64,000 bases of DNA from Flavobacterium sp. CBA20B-1. Its GTDB lineage: Bacteria; Bacteroidota; Bacteroidia; Flavobacteriales; Flavobacteriaceae. The stretch is from assembly GCF_028473145.1 (NCBI RefSeq), contig NZ_CP092370.1:1984001-2048000 (forward strand). The letters are read 5' to 3'. The notes below the pieces were generated by a model. It ran no database searches. It had not been told where the DNA came from and saw nothing but the letters and a program-made list of their open reading frames with translations. Position 1 is the stretch's first letter. Every line of letters begins with the position of its first letter. The position numbers and the translations under genes were made by a program. Shown here piece after piece: positions 53,374 through 62,596 of this stretch.

Positions 53374-54051
53374 TCAGCTTTTAAACATATATCCAACCCC
53401 TTTTACTGTGTGAATATATTTGTTGTCTTTTTTCTCTATTTTATTGCGCAGGTACGATATATACACGTCAACCACATTGGTGTGATTGTTAAAAGTGATG
53501 CCCCAAACGGCATTTAAAATTTGAACACGTGTTACGGCTTTACCTTCGTTGGCAATTAGGTAGTTCAATAGCTTAAATTCGCGCGGTGAAAGTTCAGCTT
53601 CTATTCCGTTTACAAAAACCTTGTACTGATCAAGATCAATTAGCAATGCTCCGTATTCTTTGTTGTTTTCCACTTTCTCTTTTGTAAGTGCCGGATTGCG
53701 CCTTGTTAGTGCTTTGATACGCGAAAGCAATTCATCAAAATGAAAAGGTTTGGTGAGGTAATCATCTGCACCAAAGTCTAATGCCGAAACTTTATCTTGC
53801 ACAGTGTTTAAAGCACTAAGCATTAAAATAGGGGTGTTGTTATTTTTATAGCGCAGTGTTTGCACCAATTGGATACCATCCATTCCAGGAAGCATCACAT
53901 CGCAAATAATCAATGCAAATTCAATGTTTATGAAATGGTTCAACACTTCTTCGGCATTTTTACAGAGCGTTACCACATAGCCGTTTTCTTCCAACCCTTT
54001 TATTAAAAAGTCGCTTATTCTTTTATCATCTTCAACTACTAAAACTTGCAT
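53374..54051 (-). CDS. OmpR-type response regulator of the efflux locus
   Basis: The 225-residue protein has a receiver domain with acidic pair E7-D8-D9, phospho-acceptor D51 (LIICDVMLPGMDG) and the Lys in YLTKPFHFDELLSR. The winged-helix DNA-binding domain (about 130-225) has LSPREFKLLNYLIANEGKAV and NVVDVYISYLRNKIEKKD. It resembles CusR/CzcR regulators, which turn on a neighbouring metal pump. The dyad at 51953 is the obvious candidate site, but the usual direct-repeat layout of OmpR sites is not seen there. Confidence 0.93.
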   Translation of the reverse strand: MQVLVVEDDKRISDFLIKGLEENGYVVTLCKNAEEVLNHFINIEFALIICDVMLPGMDGIQLVQTLRYKNNNTPILMLSALNTVQDKVSALDFGADDYLTKPFHFDELLSRIKALTRRNPALTKEKVENNKEYGALLIDLDQYKVFVNGIEAELSPREFKLLNYLIANEGKAVTRVQILNAVWGITFNNHTNVVDVYISYLRNKIEKKDNKYIHTVKGVGYMFKS

Positions 54052-54203
54052 TTCAAGAAAAATTTATCAAATGTATGCTATAAATGTAAAAATAAAATAC
54101 GGTAGGGTTTTATTCTAACCTGTTTTTAATTTGTAATTAATTCTATTCTGAAGTGGAATTTCCGTGTGTTTGTGTAATTTTACAAAAATGAAGATCTGAC
54201 GTT

Positions 54204-55202
54204 ATGAAGTATTTTTTCTGTTTGATACTATTTTTCGGATTGCTTTTTGGTTGCAGTAAAAAAGAACAAACGCCAACAGCCAGCTTTAAGCCCTCGTTTG
54301 GAAATCGCAACGAAGTGGTTTTGGTAATTGACGACAGCTTGTGGGTGGGCAGTTTGGGCGATAGCATACGTGCACATCTTGCGCAAACCACAGCAGAAAG
54401 CACCACCACAGAACCCATTTTTGATTTGGTGCAATTAGATCCAAGTATTTTTACTACGAGAGCCAAAACAGCACGAAATATTGTGCTTTTTTCGATACAT
54501 ACCCAACATGAATTTTTGTTGCAGAAAAGCGTGCACGCCACACCGCAAAACTTCTTTTTTTTAAGAGCAAAAACAAAAAGCGATTTATTGGCGATGTTTA
54601 AAAAACGAGCCGATTCTGTTATTTCGGTTTTTAAGGCGTCTGAATTAAATGAAGAAACGCACGAAGTGGTACGCACTTCTACCAAAGAATTAAGAGAATT
54701 GAAAGAGTTTTTTGGATGCACCTTAAAAATTCCGGATGATTATCATTTGCAAGTAAAAAGCGAATTTCCGTTTTTGTGGTATCAAAAAGATTTATCTTCG
54801 GGTAGTGTGAATTTGGTATTGTATGAATTTCCCATAGCCGAAATTGAAAACAACAAAGGTTCTGTTGAAGAGCATCTTTTGCAAGCACGCAATTTTATTG
54901 GAAAAAAATTTATTAAAACCGCAAAAGATACTGCTTATATCACTACAAACACAAAAGAATATCAATTTGTTTCAAAAGAAAATATGTTGCAAATGCCCGC
55001 TTACAGAATTGTGGGCAGTTGGGAAACGGTAAACGACTACCTCAAAGGACCTTTTATTTCGTATGCCATTCGCGATGAATATTACCAACGCTATTTGTTT
55101 GTAGAAGGATACGTTAATAATCCTTTAAAAAACAAACGAGATCAAATTTTAGAAGTAGAAGCAATTATAAAAACCATAAATTTTAATGAAAACGGAAATT
55201 AA
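54204..55202 (+). CDS. DUF4837-type lipoprotein
   Basis: The 332-residue protein begins with a lipoprotein signal, MKYFFCLILFFGLLFGC, lipobox LFGC. The mature part has the DUF4837 pattern (KPSFGNRNEVVLVIDDSLW; LRELKEFFGCTLKIPDDYHL; GPFISYAIRDEYYQRYLFVE). The family is nearly confined to Bacteroidota and its function is unknown. Its end overlaps the acetyltransferase gene by 17 bp, so the two are translated together. A long open frame on the opposite strand inside this gene is only a shadow. Confidence 0.88.
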   Translation: MKYFFCLILFFGLLFGCSKKEQTPTASFKPSFGNRNEVVLVIDDSLWVGSLGDSIRAHLAQTTAESTTTEPIFDLVQLDPSIFTTRAKTARNIVLFSIHTQHEFLLQKSVHATPQNFFFLRAKTKSDLLAMFKKRADSVISVFKASELNEETHEVVRTSTKELRELKEFFGCTLKIPDDYHLQVKSEFPFLWYQKDLSSGSVNLVLYEFPIAEIENNKGSVEEHLLQARNFIGKKFIKTAKDTAYITTNTKEYQFVSKENMLQMPAYRIVGSWETVNDYLKGPFISYAIRDEYYQRYLFVEGYVNNPLKNKRDQILEVEAIIKTINFNENGN

Positions 55203-55629
55203 ATCGTTCCAAGAACTTTCTGCTACCGACTTGTACCACATTTTAGATTTGCGAAACCAAGTTTTTGTGGTAGAACAAAATTGTGCCTATTTGGATACCG
55301 ATGGTTGCGATCAAGCAGCTACACATGTATTAATTTGGAACAATGATGAGGTGCTGGTGGCTTATGCGCGCGTAATTGCTCCGGATGTAAAATACAAAAG
55401 CAGTAGTATTGGGCGTGTGGTGGTACATGCATCGTATCGGGCAAAAAATATCGGGCATTTACTAATGAAAACCGCAGTGCAAACTGTTTTTGATTTGTAT
55501 AAAACCGGTCATATAACCATTTCTGCCCAAGCCCATTTGCAAAAGTTTTACAACCAGCATGGTTTTGTGACTTCTTCTGAAGTGTATTTAGAAGACAATA
55601 TTCCGCATGTGCAAATGGTTCGTACCTAA
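55186..55629 (+). CDS. GNAT acetyltransferase, ElaA-like
   Basis: The 147-residue N-acetyltransferase has the ElaA pattern LYHILDLRNQVFVVEQNCAY and DGCDQAATHVLIW. The acetyl-CoA pocket is seen in SIGRVVVHASYRAKNIGHLL, with the final FYNQHGFVTSSEVYLEDNIPH. The substrate of ElaA-type enzymes is not known. It overlaps the DUF4837 gene by 17 bp. Confidence 0.9.
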   Translation: MKTEIKSFQELSATDLYHILDLRNQVFVVEQNCAYLDTDGCDQAATHVLIWNNDEVLVAYARVIAPDVKYKSSSIGRVVVHASYRAKNIGHLLMKTAVQTVFDLYKTGHITISAQAHLQKFYNQHGFVTSSEVYLEDNIPHVQMVRT

Positions 55630-55680
55630 AAATAACTATAAAAGGTTTTAATTTCTCAATGGTAAACGGTTTTTCGTTTG

Positions 55681-56010
55681 CTATTTTTTTTCGATTAAAT
55701 TTTTCAAAGTTTCGATATGTTCTTTAAGCATTGAGATCGTTTCTTGGTAATGCTGAATAAGCGGTATTGATGCATTGCTCTTTGTTGTTGATAAACTTTT
55801 ATTTTGCGCTGATTCATTGCTAAAAAACTCAAGTGCTGAAACTCCTAAAATTTCTAAAATTTCATTTAAGCGTTCTAAAGTTAGTTGTGTTTCCCTGCTT
55901 TCAATCTTAGAATAGGCTCTTAAAGAAATGCCTAATTTTTTTGCTAAATCTTCCTGAGTGTATCGTTTTTGTTTACGCAGTTGTTTCAATCGTTCATTTG
56001 CTTCCTTCAT
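55681..56010 (-). CDS. HTH (Xre/Cro-type) transcriptional regulator
   Basis: The start at 56010 (MKEANERLKQLRKQKRYTQE) gives 109 residues. A longer frame to 56034 adds eight unlikely residues. The helix-turn-helix covers residues 6-62 (YTQEDLAKKLGISLRAYSKIES). A coiled-coil tail follows (QHYQETISMLKEHIETLKNL) that probably serves dimerisation. It is divergent from the IS-interrupted surface-protein operon, whose promoter must lie in the shared 252-bp gap, and may regulate it. That is inference from position. Confidence 0.85.
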   Translation of the reverse strand: MKEANERLKQLRKQKRYTQEDLAKKLGISLRAYSKIESRETQLTLERLNEILEILGVSALEFFSNESAQNKSLSTTKSNASIPLIQHYQETISMLKEHIETLKNLIEKK

Positions 56011-56262
56011 TATAAAATAGTGTTGCAGGAACAAATGGTTCCTTTTTTTGTTAAAATTGTTTTAAATAAGAATTATTAATTCATATATTTACAAAAAAAC
56101 ACGAATTAAAAGTGTGTGTTCATATTATATAGTCTAAGCTTTCTTATGTTTTTAAGCTCAAATATTATACCGTTTTTTTAGAAAATGCACATTTTACCTT
56201 TTTAAAGAAATATATACGAGAAAATTATATAAAAAGATCAACTAATTAAAATTTTATTAACT
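56011..56262. other. divergent gap between HTH gene and surface-protein operon
   Basis: AT-rich. A TATATTTA sequence near 56087 on the plus strand is a weak -7 candidate for the operon. No convincing operator or hairpin was found. Confidence 0.3.
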
Positions 56263-56816
56263 ATGAGAAAAATTACTATGTTGGCGGCCTTGTGTGGGTC
56301 TGCTTATTTCGCAAATGCTCAGGTAGGTATAGGAACTTCTGAACCTGCTTCATCAACCATGTTAGAAATTAAATCTTCAGATAAAGGAGTTTTAATACCG
56401 AGAATTTCATTAATGGAAACCGATTCTTTTAGTGGAATCACAGGAACCGAAATCGAAAGTCTTTTGGTTTACAATACAGCCAATGCGGGTACGGGAAGTA
56501 CTGCTGTTTCACCCGGGTTTTACTATTGGACTATTCAAAATGGTACTACAGCTGCACATTGGGAACGAATAGTTAACCAATCACAGTTAGACGAAGCTAT
56601 TTCAAATATTACTGATGTGCAAGCCGATCTGAATAAAATCATCAATCTTTTAAAAGTAGCTTTTCCAGCAAATAATTTGGTTGATCCTGCTGTAACAGGT
56701 GATACGTTTGGAGGAGGCATGGTTTTTACTCCTGGAACAAACCCTACTATTGAATATGTTTACTTTGATGGAACAAATTATACCAAAAAGGATATTACCA
56801 CCGACATTATTGATAT
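56263..56816 (+). pseudogene. secreted repeat protein, 5' part, cut by IS982-type element
   Basis: 184 codons before the insertion. A signal peptide (MRKITMLAALCGSAYFANAQ) is followed by the head motif VGIGTSEPASSTMLEIKSSD and GVLIPRISLMETDS, also seen in the intact gene at 59311. A short helix (residues 109-130, DEAISNITDVQADLNKIINL) and a β-rich part follow. The natural frame is broken in the codon at 56815. Reading on into the IS adds seven codons and a stop at 56835. Joining it to 57802 restores one open frame of 665 residues. The wild-type protein would be a secreted fibre-like surface protein lacking a recognisable sorting domain. Confidence 0.85.
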
Positions 56817-57792
56817 ACCCCTGGTGCATTATTAAACGAGATTAATTTTTAGGTTGTTAATATTTCTATTAAACACAAATTTATTCAAATATTGAATAGT
56901 TGTCAGTGTTGTAATTTTAGCCAGAATTCTTGTTTTAAATCCTTCAAAGGTCTTTGCGTAATTTCTTCTAATCATAAATTGGTCACACAATTGTGAGAAC
57001 AGAGTTTCAATTCTTTTTCTATATTTTTTGAAATGATAAAATTGAGGTTTATAACCTTTTTGATTTTTTCTTTTCGGAGTTTCTAATTGGATATTGACCT
57101 GGTTAAATAAATCAAGTTGAATGGTTTGTGAAAGATAACCTTTATCTCCAAATAAAACACAATCAGACATTTGCTTTCTTATATCCTGCAAATAATGAAT
57201 ATCGTGGACAGAGGCAGGAGATAAATCAAAACTTTGAAAAACACCAGAAATTGAGCAAACAGCGTGTAATTTATAGCCATAAAAATGTAAATTTTGTGAA
57301 GCACAAAATCCCTTGTTGGGAATGGCATAATCGACCTCCTTACATATTTTACTTCTGGAAGAACGTGCTATTTTACACACTTCCAAGGGCATACTATCGA
57401 CCACAAAATAGTTTTCAAACTCATTAAATTTTTTTACCATTTTCATTCTGATTTCTTCGATAAATGGAAATAATTTTCTTTTTCTTCTGTTGTAAACACT
57501 TCGCTCAATTTTAGATTCAATTTCAAAACCCTTAATTTCTCTAAATAGCTGATGTTCAGAATCAATCGATTTAAATTCTGACAAGATTATTAAACTAATT
57601 AATTCAATATCAGATAGTTTAGGCTTTATTGGTTTAAAATATAAATTCTCTTTTTCCGAAATTTTCCGCAATTCCTTCAAAATTAATTTGTAACTTGCTT
57701 CTAAGTTGCTCATGATTGTATTTGATTGTCAGTCAATACAATATACTACTTTTTTGTATCTTGAGCAACTTTTTATATAATGCACTACGGGT
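56817..57792 (-). mobile_element. IS982-family insertion sequence with 9-bp target duplication
   Basis: The 976-bp element is bounded by imperfect inverted repeats starting ACCC (left ACCCCTGGTGCATTAT; right, in reverse complement, ACCCGTAGTGCATTAT). The 9-bp TATTGATAT occurs directly outside both ends (56808-56816 and 57793-57801). Length, termini and transposase all agree with IS982. Both ends and the transposase are intact, so the insertion looks recent. Confidence 0.93.
56832..57713 (-). CDS. IS982-family DDE transposase
   Basis: The 293-residue transposase has an N-terminal helical region (KPKLSDIELISLIILSEF). DDE residues are in YFVVDSMPLEVCK and FGDKGYLSQTIQLDLF, with the third in RKRIETLFSQLCDQFMIRRN, which also carries the family's conserved RxxxETxFS pattern. 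The frame is complete. It occupies nearly the whole IS and is oriented against the gene it interrupts. Confidence 0.93.
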   Translation of the reverse strand: MSNLEASYKLILKELRKISEKENLYFKPIKPKLSDIELISLIILSEFKSIDSEHQLFREIKGFEIESKIERSVYNRRKRKLFPFIEEIRMKMVKKFNEFENYFVVDSMPLEVCKIARSSRSKICKEVDYAIPNKGFCASQNLHFYGYKLHAVCSISGVFQSFDLSPASVHDIHYLQDIRKQMSDCVLFGDKGYLSQTIQLDLFNQVNIQLETPKRKNQKGYKPQFYHFKKYRKRIETLFSQLCDQFMIRRNYAKTFEGFKTRILAKITTLTTIQYLNKFVFNRNINNLKINLV

Positions 57793-57801
57793 TATTGATA
57801 T

Positions 57802-59245
57802 GATTAAGGGTAATGAGTCTAAGACAAAAATTGTTACAATTAGCAATAAACAGTATTATGTTTCTGAAAGTTACACAGGAACTGCCGATCCCGTTACTGG
57901 AACCGAACCTGGTGTTTATCAAATTGATGTTATTGGTGGTGTTGTAAACAACTTTAATGAATTTATAAATAGCACTGTTGTTGGCGGTGGAACAAATTAT
58001 TCTACTGTTGAAGAATATATCGAGTATATATCTGAAAATGTTACAAAAACCGCTGAAACCCGAATTGTAATCGATACAAGTGTTACACCAAATCAAGCCT
58101 CTTTTGAACAATGGGATGGAACCACTTGGGTAACTGTTCCCAATACAGCTTTTAGTGCAATCGTAAAATCAAATGAAACAATTACTACCTTAACTGCCGG
58201 TGCTAATGGTACTTATACCTACAAGAATGAGGCGGGTGTAGATGTTACAATCAATATACCAACAGCTGTTGTAGAAAATTTAGATACCATTATTAATGCC
58301 TCCACCAGCTTTAGTGGCTCCACATCCACAACATTAGTGCAATATATCCAAGAAATGATTGACAATACCGATCTGCCAGAAGGAATTGTTACAGCATCAA
58401 TCACAGGAGGAAATATCATGTTTAATATCATCGATGCTTCGGGTACACCAATAGCAGTTCCAGCAACAGCTTTCTCAGATATTGTAAAAGCTAATGAAAG
58501 TTTAACAACGCTTGCAAAAAGTACTAATAATTCAGCATATGTGCAGGTTACTTCAGATCCAAAGGCAGCTCAAAAGGTGGTTTATGAATACCTAACTGAG
58601 AATGCAACTATCAAAAATTATATGGATGTGACCGCTGATGTAGAATGGTCAATTGAGAATAATACAGATGTGCAAAATGTAATTGAAGATATTGTAAACA
58701 ACTTATTAAATCAAGGTGGAAACGTTTATTTTACGAGAACAGAGATTGCAGCAGGAACTCCCGCAGGTCAATTGACTATTCCTGCATTTTCCTTTTATAC
58801 AATAAACAGTACTACGGGTGTGAAAGAATTGGTTGATATAGCCCAAACAATTGTAAACGCAATTACCAACGCTAACCCAATTCAAAAACAAGAAATTAAA
58901 AATCAATTAGGGAATGTTTATAGTGAATCAACTGTTGTAAATACGGGCGATACATGGATTGATGGTGGTAAAATATATACAGGCGTTTATTCGGCAACCG
59001 TTACCGGTGGCACTGCCAATGTTTCAACAATTACTATTATACCGGCTGCAGGTACAACTATAGGTAAAATTTTAAGCATTAAATTATTAAATGCCACAAC
59101 AAATAGTAATATACACACATCTACTACAGATATTACATTAACCGGAAACAATTTGTCATTTAAAATTGGTACAGGTAACATGTATAGTGTTTTAAGCGCG
59201 ACAAACTTTGATGTAAAAGTAATTGTAGAATTCTCTGCCCAATAA
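57802..59245 (+). pseudogene. secreted repeat protein, 3' part, cut by IS982-type element
   Basis: Continues the reading frame lost at 56816 (GAT-AT joined to G-ATT-AAG). The 481 codons hold two or three repeats of about 110 residues built on (A/T)AFSxIVKxNE(T/S)(I/L)TTL, each followed by a β-rich block with (T/S)YVQ- or TYTYKNEAGVD-like wording. A C-terminal β-domain ends YSVLSATNFDVKVIVEFSAQ. A start within the right end of the IS (57716) would give a frame without signal peptide and is probably not used in the original sense. Downstream genes of the operon may suffer from the insertion. Confidence 0.82.
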
Positions 59246-59260
59246 TTTTTTTTAAACCCT

Positions 59261-59290
59261 AACCATCTGTTTAAGGAAAAACAGATGGTT
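59261..59290. terminator. hairpin between surface-protein genes
   Basis: Perfect 12-bp stem, AACCATCTGTTT / AAACAGATGGTT, with a 6-base loop, after the 3' fragment. It lacks a good T run, so it may be an attenuator or RNA-processing site more than a full terminator. Confidence 0.5.
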
Positions 59291-59310
59291 CTCCTTAAAA
59301 CAAATGAACT

Positions 59311-60309
59311 ATGAATAATAAAATTATCTTTTTATCAGCTATATTATTTAGCGCTTTAGCATCGGCGCAAGTAAAAATTGGAGGAACAGATGGCATTCCA
59401 AACCCCAATGCTATGTTAGAGGTAGAAGCAACAAATAAGGGTATTTTGCTGCCACGCGTAGAACTATCATCAACAACTTTACCTGCACCATTAACAGGGC
59501 ATGTACAAGGTATGACTGTTTACAATACTGTTACAACAGGCGATGTAGTGCCCGGGCAATATTATAACGACGGAACAAAATGGAACAGAATTGCAAATAG
59601 TACGGATATTTCCGCAGTAATAACAGCAAATAATGGTTTAACCAAAACCGGCAACAATATTGCTTTAGGCGGATCTTTAACTGCGCCAACAACAATAACC
59701 ACAACCCCTGCCAATACCCTAAATATAACAGGGCTTCCCGCAACAACTACAGCGCAATTAGCTACCGATAAAATTATTGTTCAAGATGCTACGGGGGCTT
59801 TAAAAACAGCAAATGCAAGTGATTTTGCTAAATCAGTTAATAATACGGTTTATTCGGCGTCTAAAGATGGTGCTTGGAGTCTTTTAAATTTGAACATTGC
59901 TGGACAAAACTGGCAAAAAATTAGTTTAACAGGAACAGACACTAAAGTTGGTAATAATGCATTATTTACTAATGGTGTATATACAGCTCCATCTGCAGGA
60001 GTTTATATCATTAAATATGAATTTCAATTAAAAGCAGGTGTTGATTTAGGACTTTTAGGTGACAAGAAATTGGTTATAATAAAAAATACAAATCAATTAC
60101 TTGAAGAAAAGCTTTTTGATGGTGTACGAGTAAGTTTATTAGGAATTGGTTTAGTTCAAGTTCCTGTAACTTCAACAACTATGGATACAATGGTTCAATT
60201 AAACACAAATGAAACTATTACATTCGGAGTAGATTCAGGAGGAATTAATTTAGGCTTGTTGACAGATGGTAAAATATCTTTATACGTTCATAAAATATCT
60301 GATTTATAG
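59311..60309 (+). CDS. secreted protein with N-terminal fibre-head motif and C1q-like domain
   Basis: The 332-residue protein has a signal peptide (MNNKIIFLSAILFSALASAQ). The head motif VKIGGTDGIPNPNAMLEVEA with GILLPRVELSS follows. A linker of β-repeats comes next, and a C-terminal domain (about 185-332). There NGVYTAPSAGVYIIKYEFQL, TFGVDSGGINLGLL and the last strand KISLYVHKISDL have the look of a C1q/TNF-like β-sandwich, which usually trimerises. It has no T9SS sorting domain. It lies between the interrupted gene and the type B sorting protein in one orientation. Confidence 0.7.
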   Translation: MNNKIIFLSAILFSALASAQVKIGGTDGIPNPNAMLEVEATNKGILLPRVELSSTTLPAPLTGHVQGMTVYNTVTTGDVVPGQYYNDGTKWNRIANSTDISAVITANNGLTKTGNNIALGGSLTAPTTITTTPANTLNITGLPATTTAQLATDKIIVQDATGALKTANASDFAKSVNNTVYSASKDGAWSLLNLNIAGQNWQKISLTGTDTKVGNNALFTNGVYTAPSAGVYIIKYEFQLKAGVDLGLLGDKKLVIIKNTNQLLEEKLFDGVRVSLLGIGLVQVPVTSTTMDTMVQLNTNETITFGVDSGGINLGLLTDGKISLYVHKISDL

Positions 60310-60321
60310 TTTATGATTTAC

Positions 60322-60343
60322 ATCGTTAAAAAACGATATCATT
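60322..60343 (+). terminator. weak terminator
   Basis: ATCGTT / AACGAT stem followed by ATCATTTTTT, 13 bp after the stop of the C1q-like gene. Short stem, so readthrough into the next gene is likely. Confidence 0.4.
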
Positions 60344-60390
60344 TTTTAAACAATATATGTTTTACGGATTTAACCTAAAAATCATAAACT

Positions 60391-61653
60391 ATGAGAAATA
60401 TTTTTATAAACATAGGTTTGCTTTACATTTCGTTAACTTCTGGTGTTTACGCTCAAGTTTCAGAGAATATTGCGGTGAATCACGGTGAATTATACGTATT
60501 GCCCAATACAATTATCTCAACACAGTTCAATTTTGATAATAAAGCTTCTGGAGTAATTTTTAACGATGGGGAATTTCAGTTCTATAAAAATTACAATAAC
60601 GATGGATTGTTTACACATTCAACCAATCAAAATACTGGTTATACGGTTTTTCAAGGAACTCAGCAGCAAACAATAAGCGGCTCGCAACCGTCAAAACACT
60701 TCGATGTACTTTTCAACAATACTTCATCCCAATATCCTTTCAACCTAAACAGCGATATGATTATCAATGGTGTCGGGAATTTTAGAGAAGGAATCGTTCG
60801 TATCAATAAAAATAATGGCGGTAAATTACTTTTCGGAAACGGAGCTTCGCAAATGAATGCAACCGACAGAAGTTATGCCGAAGGAATGGTTGAAAAGCAA
60901 GGTAAAGATGCCTTTACTTTTCCCATTGGTAAGTTGGGATATTACCGTTTGGCGGGAATTTCAGCTCCTTCAGATGTTGCTCATACTTATTTAAGCGAGT
61001 ATTTTAAAGAGGACACCAATCAAACATATCCTCACAAAGACCGAACAGGAATTATTTCTGCTGTAAACAATCAAGAATATTGGACAATCAATCAATCTGC
61101 CGGAACAACCGGTTCTGTAATGGTTACGCTCTCTTGGCACGATCAAACCACGCCAGCAGAATTCCGTGGAGTACAAGACTTGCATATAGTTCGTTGGGAT
61201 CCAACTCAAAACCTTTGGGTAGATGAAGGTGGAATTGTTGATGAAACTGCAAAAACAGTGACCACTCCTGTTCAGGTAGATGGCTTCGGAATCTTTACGC
61301 TGGGAAAAATCAAAGAGAAGTTCTTAAACCCGGGAGATGTAGTTGTATATAATGGTGTTTCGCCTGATGGAGACGGTATGAATGATTATTTAATTATAGA
61401 TAATATCGAGCATTTTCCTGAAAACAGTGTGGTTCTTTATAACCGTTGGGGGCGTAAAGTGTACGAAACCAAAAACTATAACAGTAAAAACAATGTGTTT
61501 GTTGGTATAGCCGAAGGCAATGGAATTGTGGGAAGTGGGGAAAAACTACCTATCGGAACCTATTATTATGTGGTGGAATACTTGTACAATCGCAATGGAG
61601 AAAACCAATGGATTAAGAAAGTGGGATATATTCACCTCGAAAATCAAAACTAA
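60391..61653 (+). CDS. secreted protein with T9SS type B sorting domain
   Basis: The 420-residue protein has a signal peptide (MRNIFINIGLLYISLTSGVYAQ) and a β-rich N-terminal part (25-300). A C-terminal gliding-motility-associated domain (about 315-420) reads GVSPDGDGMNDYLIIDNIEH, LYNRWGRKVYETKNY and PIGTYYYVVEYLYN. The last domain is the same type B sorting signal as in the giant adhesin at the left of the window. The PorP/SprF-like gene follows 11 bp later, so this is its likely client. It is far smaller than the 2923-residue adhesin of the other locus. Confidence 0.88.
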   Translation: MRNIFINIGLLYISLTSGVYAQVSENIAVNHGELYVLPNTIISTQFNFDNKASGVIFNDGEFQFYKNYNNDGLFTHSTNQNTGYTVFQGTQQQTISGSQPSKHFDVLFNNTSSQYPFNLNSDMIINGVGNFREGIVRINKNNGGKLLFGNGASQMNATDRSYAEGMVEKQGKDAFTFPIGKLGYYRLAGISAPSDVAHTYLSEYFKEDTNQTYPHKDRTGIISAVNNQEYWTINQSAGTTGSVMVTLSWHDQTTPAEFRGVQDLHIVRWDPTQNLWVDEGGIVDETAKTVTTPVQVDGFGIFTLGKIKEKFLNPGDVVVYNGVSPDGDGMNDYLIIDNIEHFPENSVVLYNRWGRKVYETKNYNSKNNVFVGIAEGNGIVGSGEKLPIGTYYYVVEYLYNRNGENQWIKKVGYIHLENQN

Positions 61654-61664
61654 ACTAAAAAGCA

Positions 61665-62585
61665 ATGAAAAGATTAAAAATCATAGGGGCTTTGTTAGCT
61701 TTAGTAAGCTTCTCTGCCAACGCACAACAAGATCCACAATTTACCCAATATATGTATAACACGGTAAACATAAATCCTGCTTATGCCGGCAGCCGTGGTT
61801 CGTTAAGTATTTTTGGTTTGCACCGCACACAATGGGTGGGTTTAGAAGGAGCACCAAAAACAAACGCCTTTTCTGTAAATACGCCCTTAGGAGATAGTAA
61901 GTTGGGGTTAGGAATAGGTTTTATTAATGATGGATTAGGAATTATGGACGAAAATACGGTAAGTGTAGATTTATCATATACGATTGATTTAAACAGCCGT
62001 GGTAGTAAATTTTCATTCGGTATTAAAGGATCGGGTAATATGCTCAATGTAGCTTATTCCAAGTTATTGACATACAATCCGAACGATCCTAATTTTCAAA
62101 ACGATATCAGCGGACAATTTACACCCAATATCGGTGCCGGCGTTTATTGGCATAACGATAAAAGCTATTTAGGGCTTTCTGTACCCAATTTTTTAGAAAC
62201 AACTCGTTACGACGATAATATGCAAAGTACGATGCGGACCAAAATGACGTACTATTTCATTGGCGGACACGTTTTTGAGTTGAATCCCATGCTTAAATTT
62301 AAACCAGCATTTTTGGTTAAAGCAACAAACGGAGCACCATTACAAGCAGATATCACAGCCAACTTCTTAATTAGTAACAAATTTACAATTGGTGGAGCCT
62401 ATCGGTGGGATGCGGCTTGGAGCGGTTTAATTGGTTTCCAAGCAACCGACGGTTTGTTTATAGGTTACAGCTATGATGGTGAAACTACTAAGTTAGCGAA
62501 TTACAACAACGGATCGCATGAGGTTTTCGTAAGATTTGAATTGTTTAACAAGTACCGCCGTATCAACACGTCGCGCTTCTTCTAA
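61665..62585 (+). CDS. PorP/SprF family protein, second locus
   Basis: The 306-residue protein starts MKRLKIIGALLALVSFSANA, followed by QQDPQFTQYMYNTVNINPAY, AGSRGSLSIFGLHRTQWVGL and an ending NKYRRINTSRFF. It is a close paralogue of the protein at 8938-9876: most positions agree over the whole mature length, whereas signal peptides differ. It is expected in the outer membrane as partner of the type B client upstream. Gap of 11 bp to both neighbours. Confidence 0.92.
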   Translation: MKRLKIIGALLALVSFSANAQQDPQFTQYMYNTVNINPAYAGSRGSLSIFGLHRTQWVGLEGAPKTNAFSVNTPLGDSKLGLGIGFINDGLGIMDENTVSVDLSYTIDLNSRGSKFSFGIKGSGNMLNVAYSKLLTYNPNDPNFQNDISGQFTPNIGAGVYWHNDKSYLGLSVPNFLETTRYDDNMQSTMRTKMTYYFIGGHVFELNPMLKFKPAFLVKATNGAPLQADITANFLISNKFTIGGAYRWDAAWSGLIGFQATDGLFIGYSYDGETTKLANYNNGSHEVFVRFELFNKYRRINTSRFF

Positions 62586-62596
62586 AATTTACAGAC

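Noticed and set aside
54143..54721. 192-codon open frame on the minus strand inside the DUF4837 gene
   Set aside because: Antisense shadow of a gene with a clear lipoprotein signal and family motifs; its own sequence has no recognisable domain and is Ser/Cys-rich as such shadows are.
57716..57801. start of an independent gene at 57716
   Set aside because: Lies within the IS right end, gives no signal peptide and merges with the frame of the interrupted gene.
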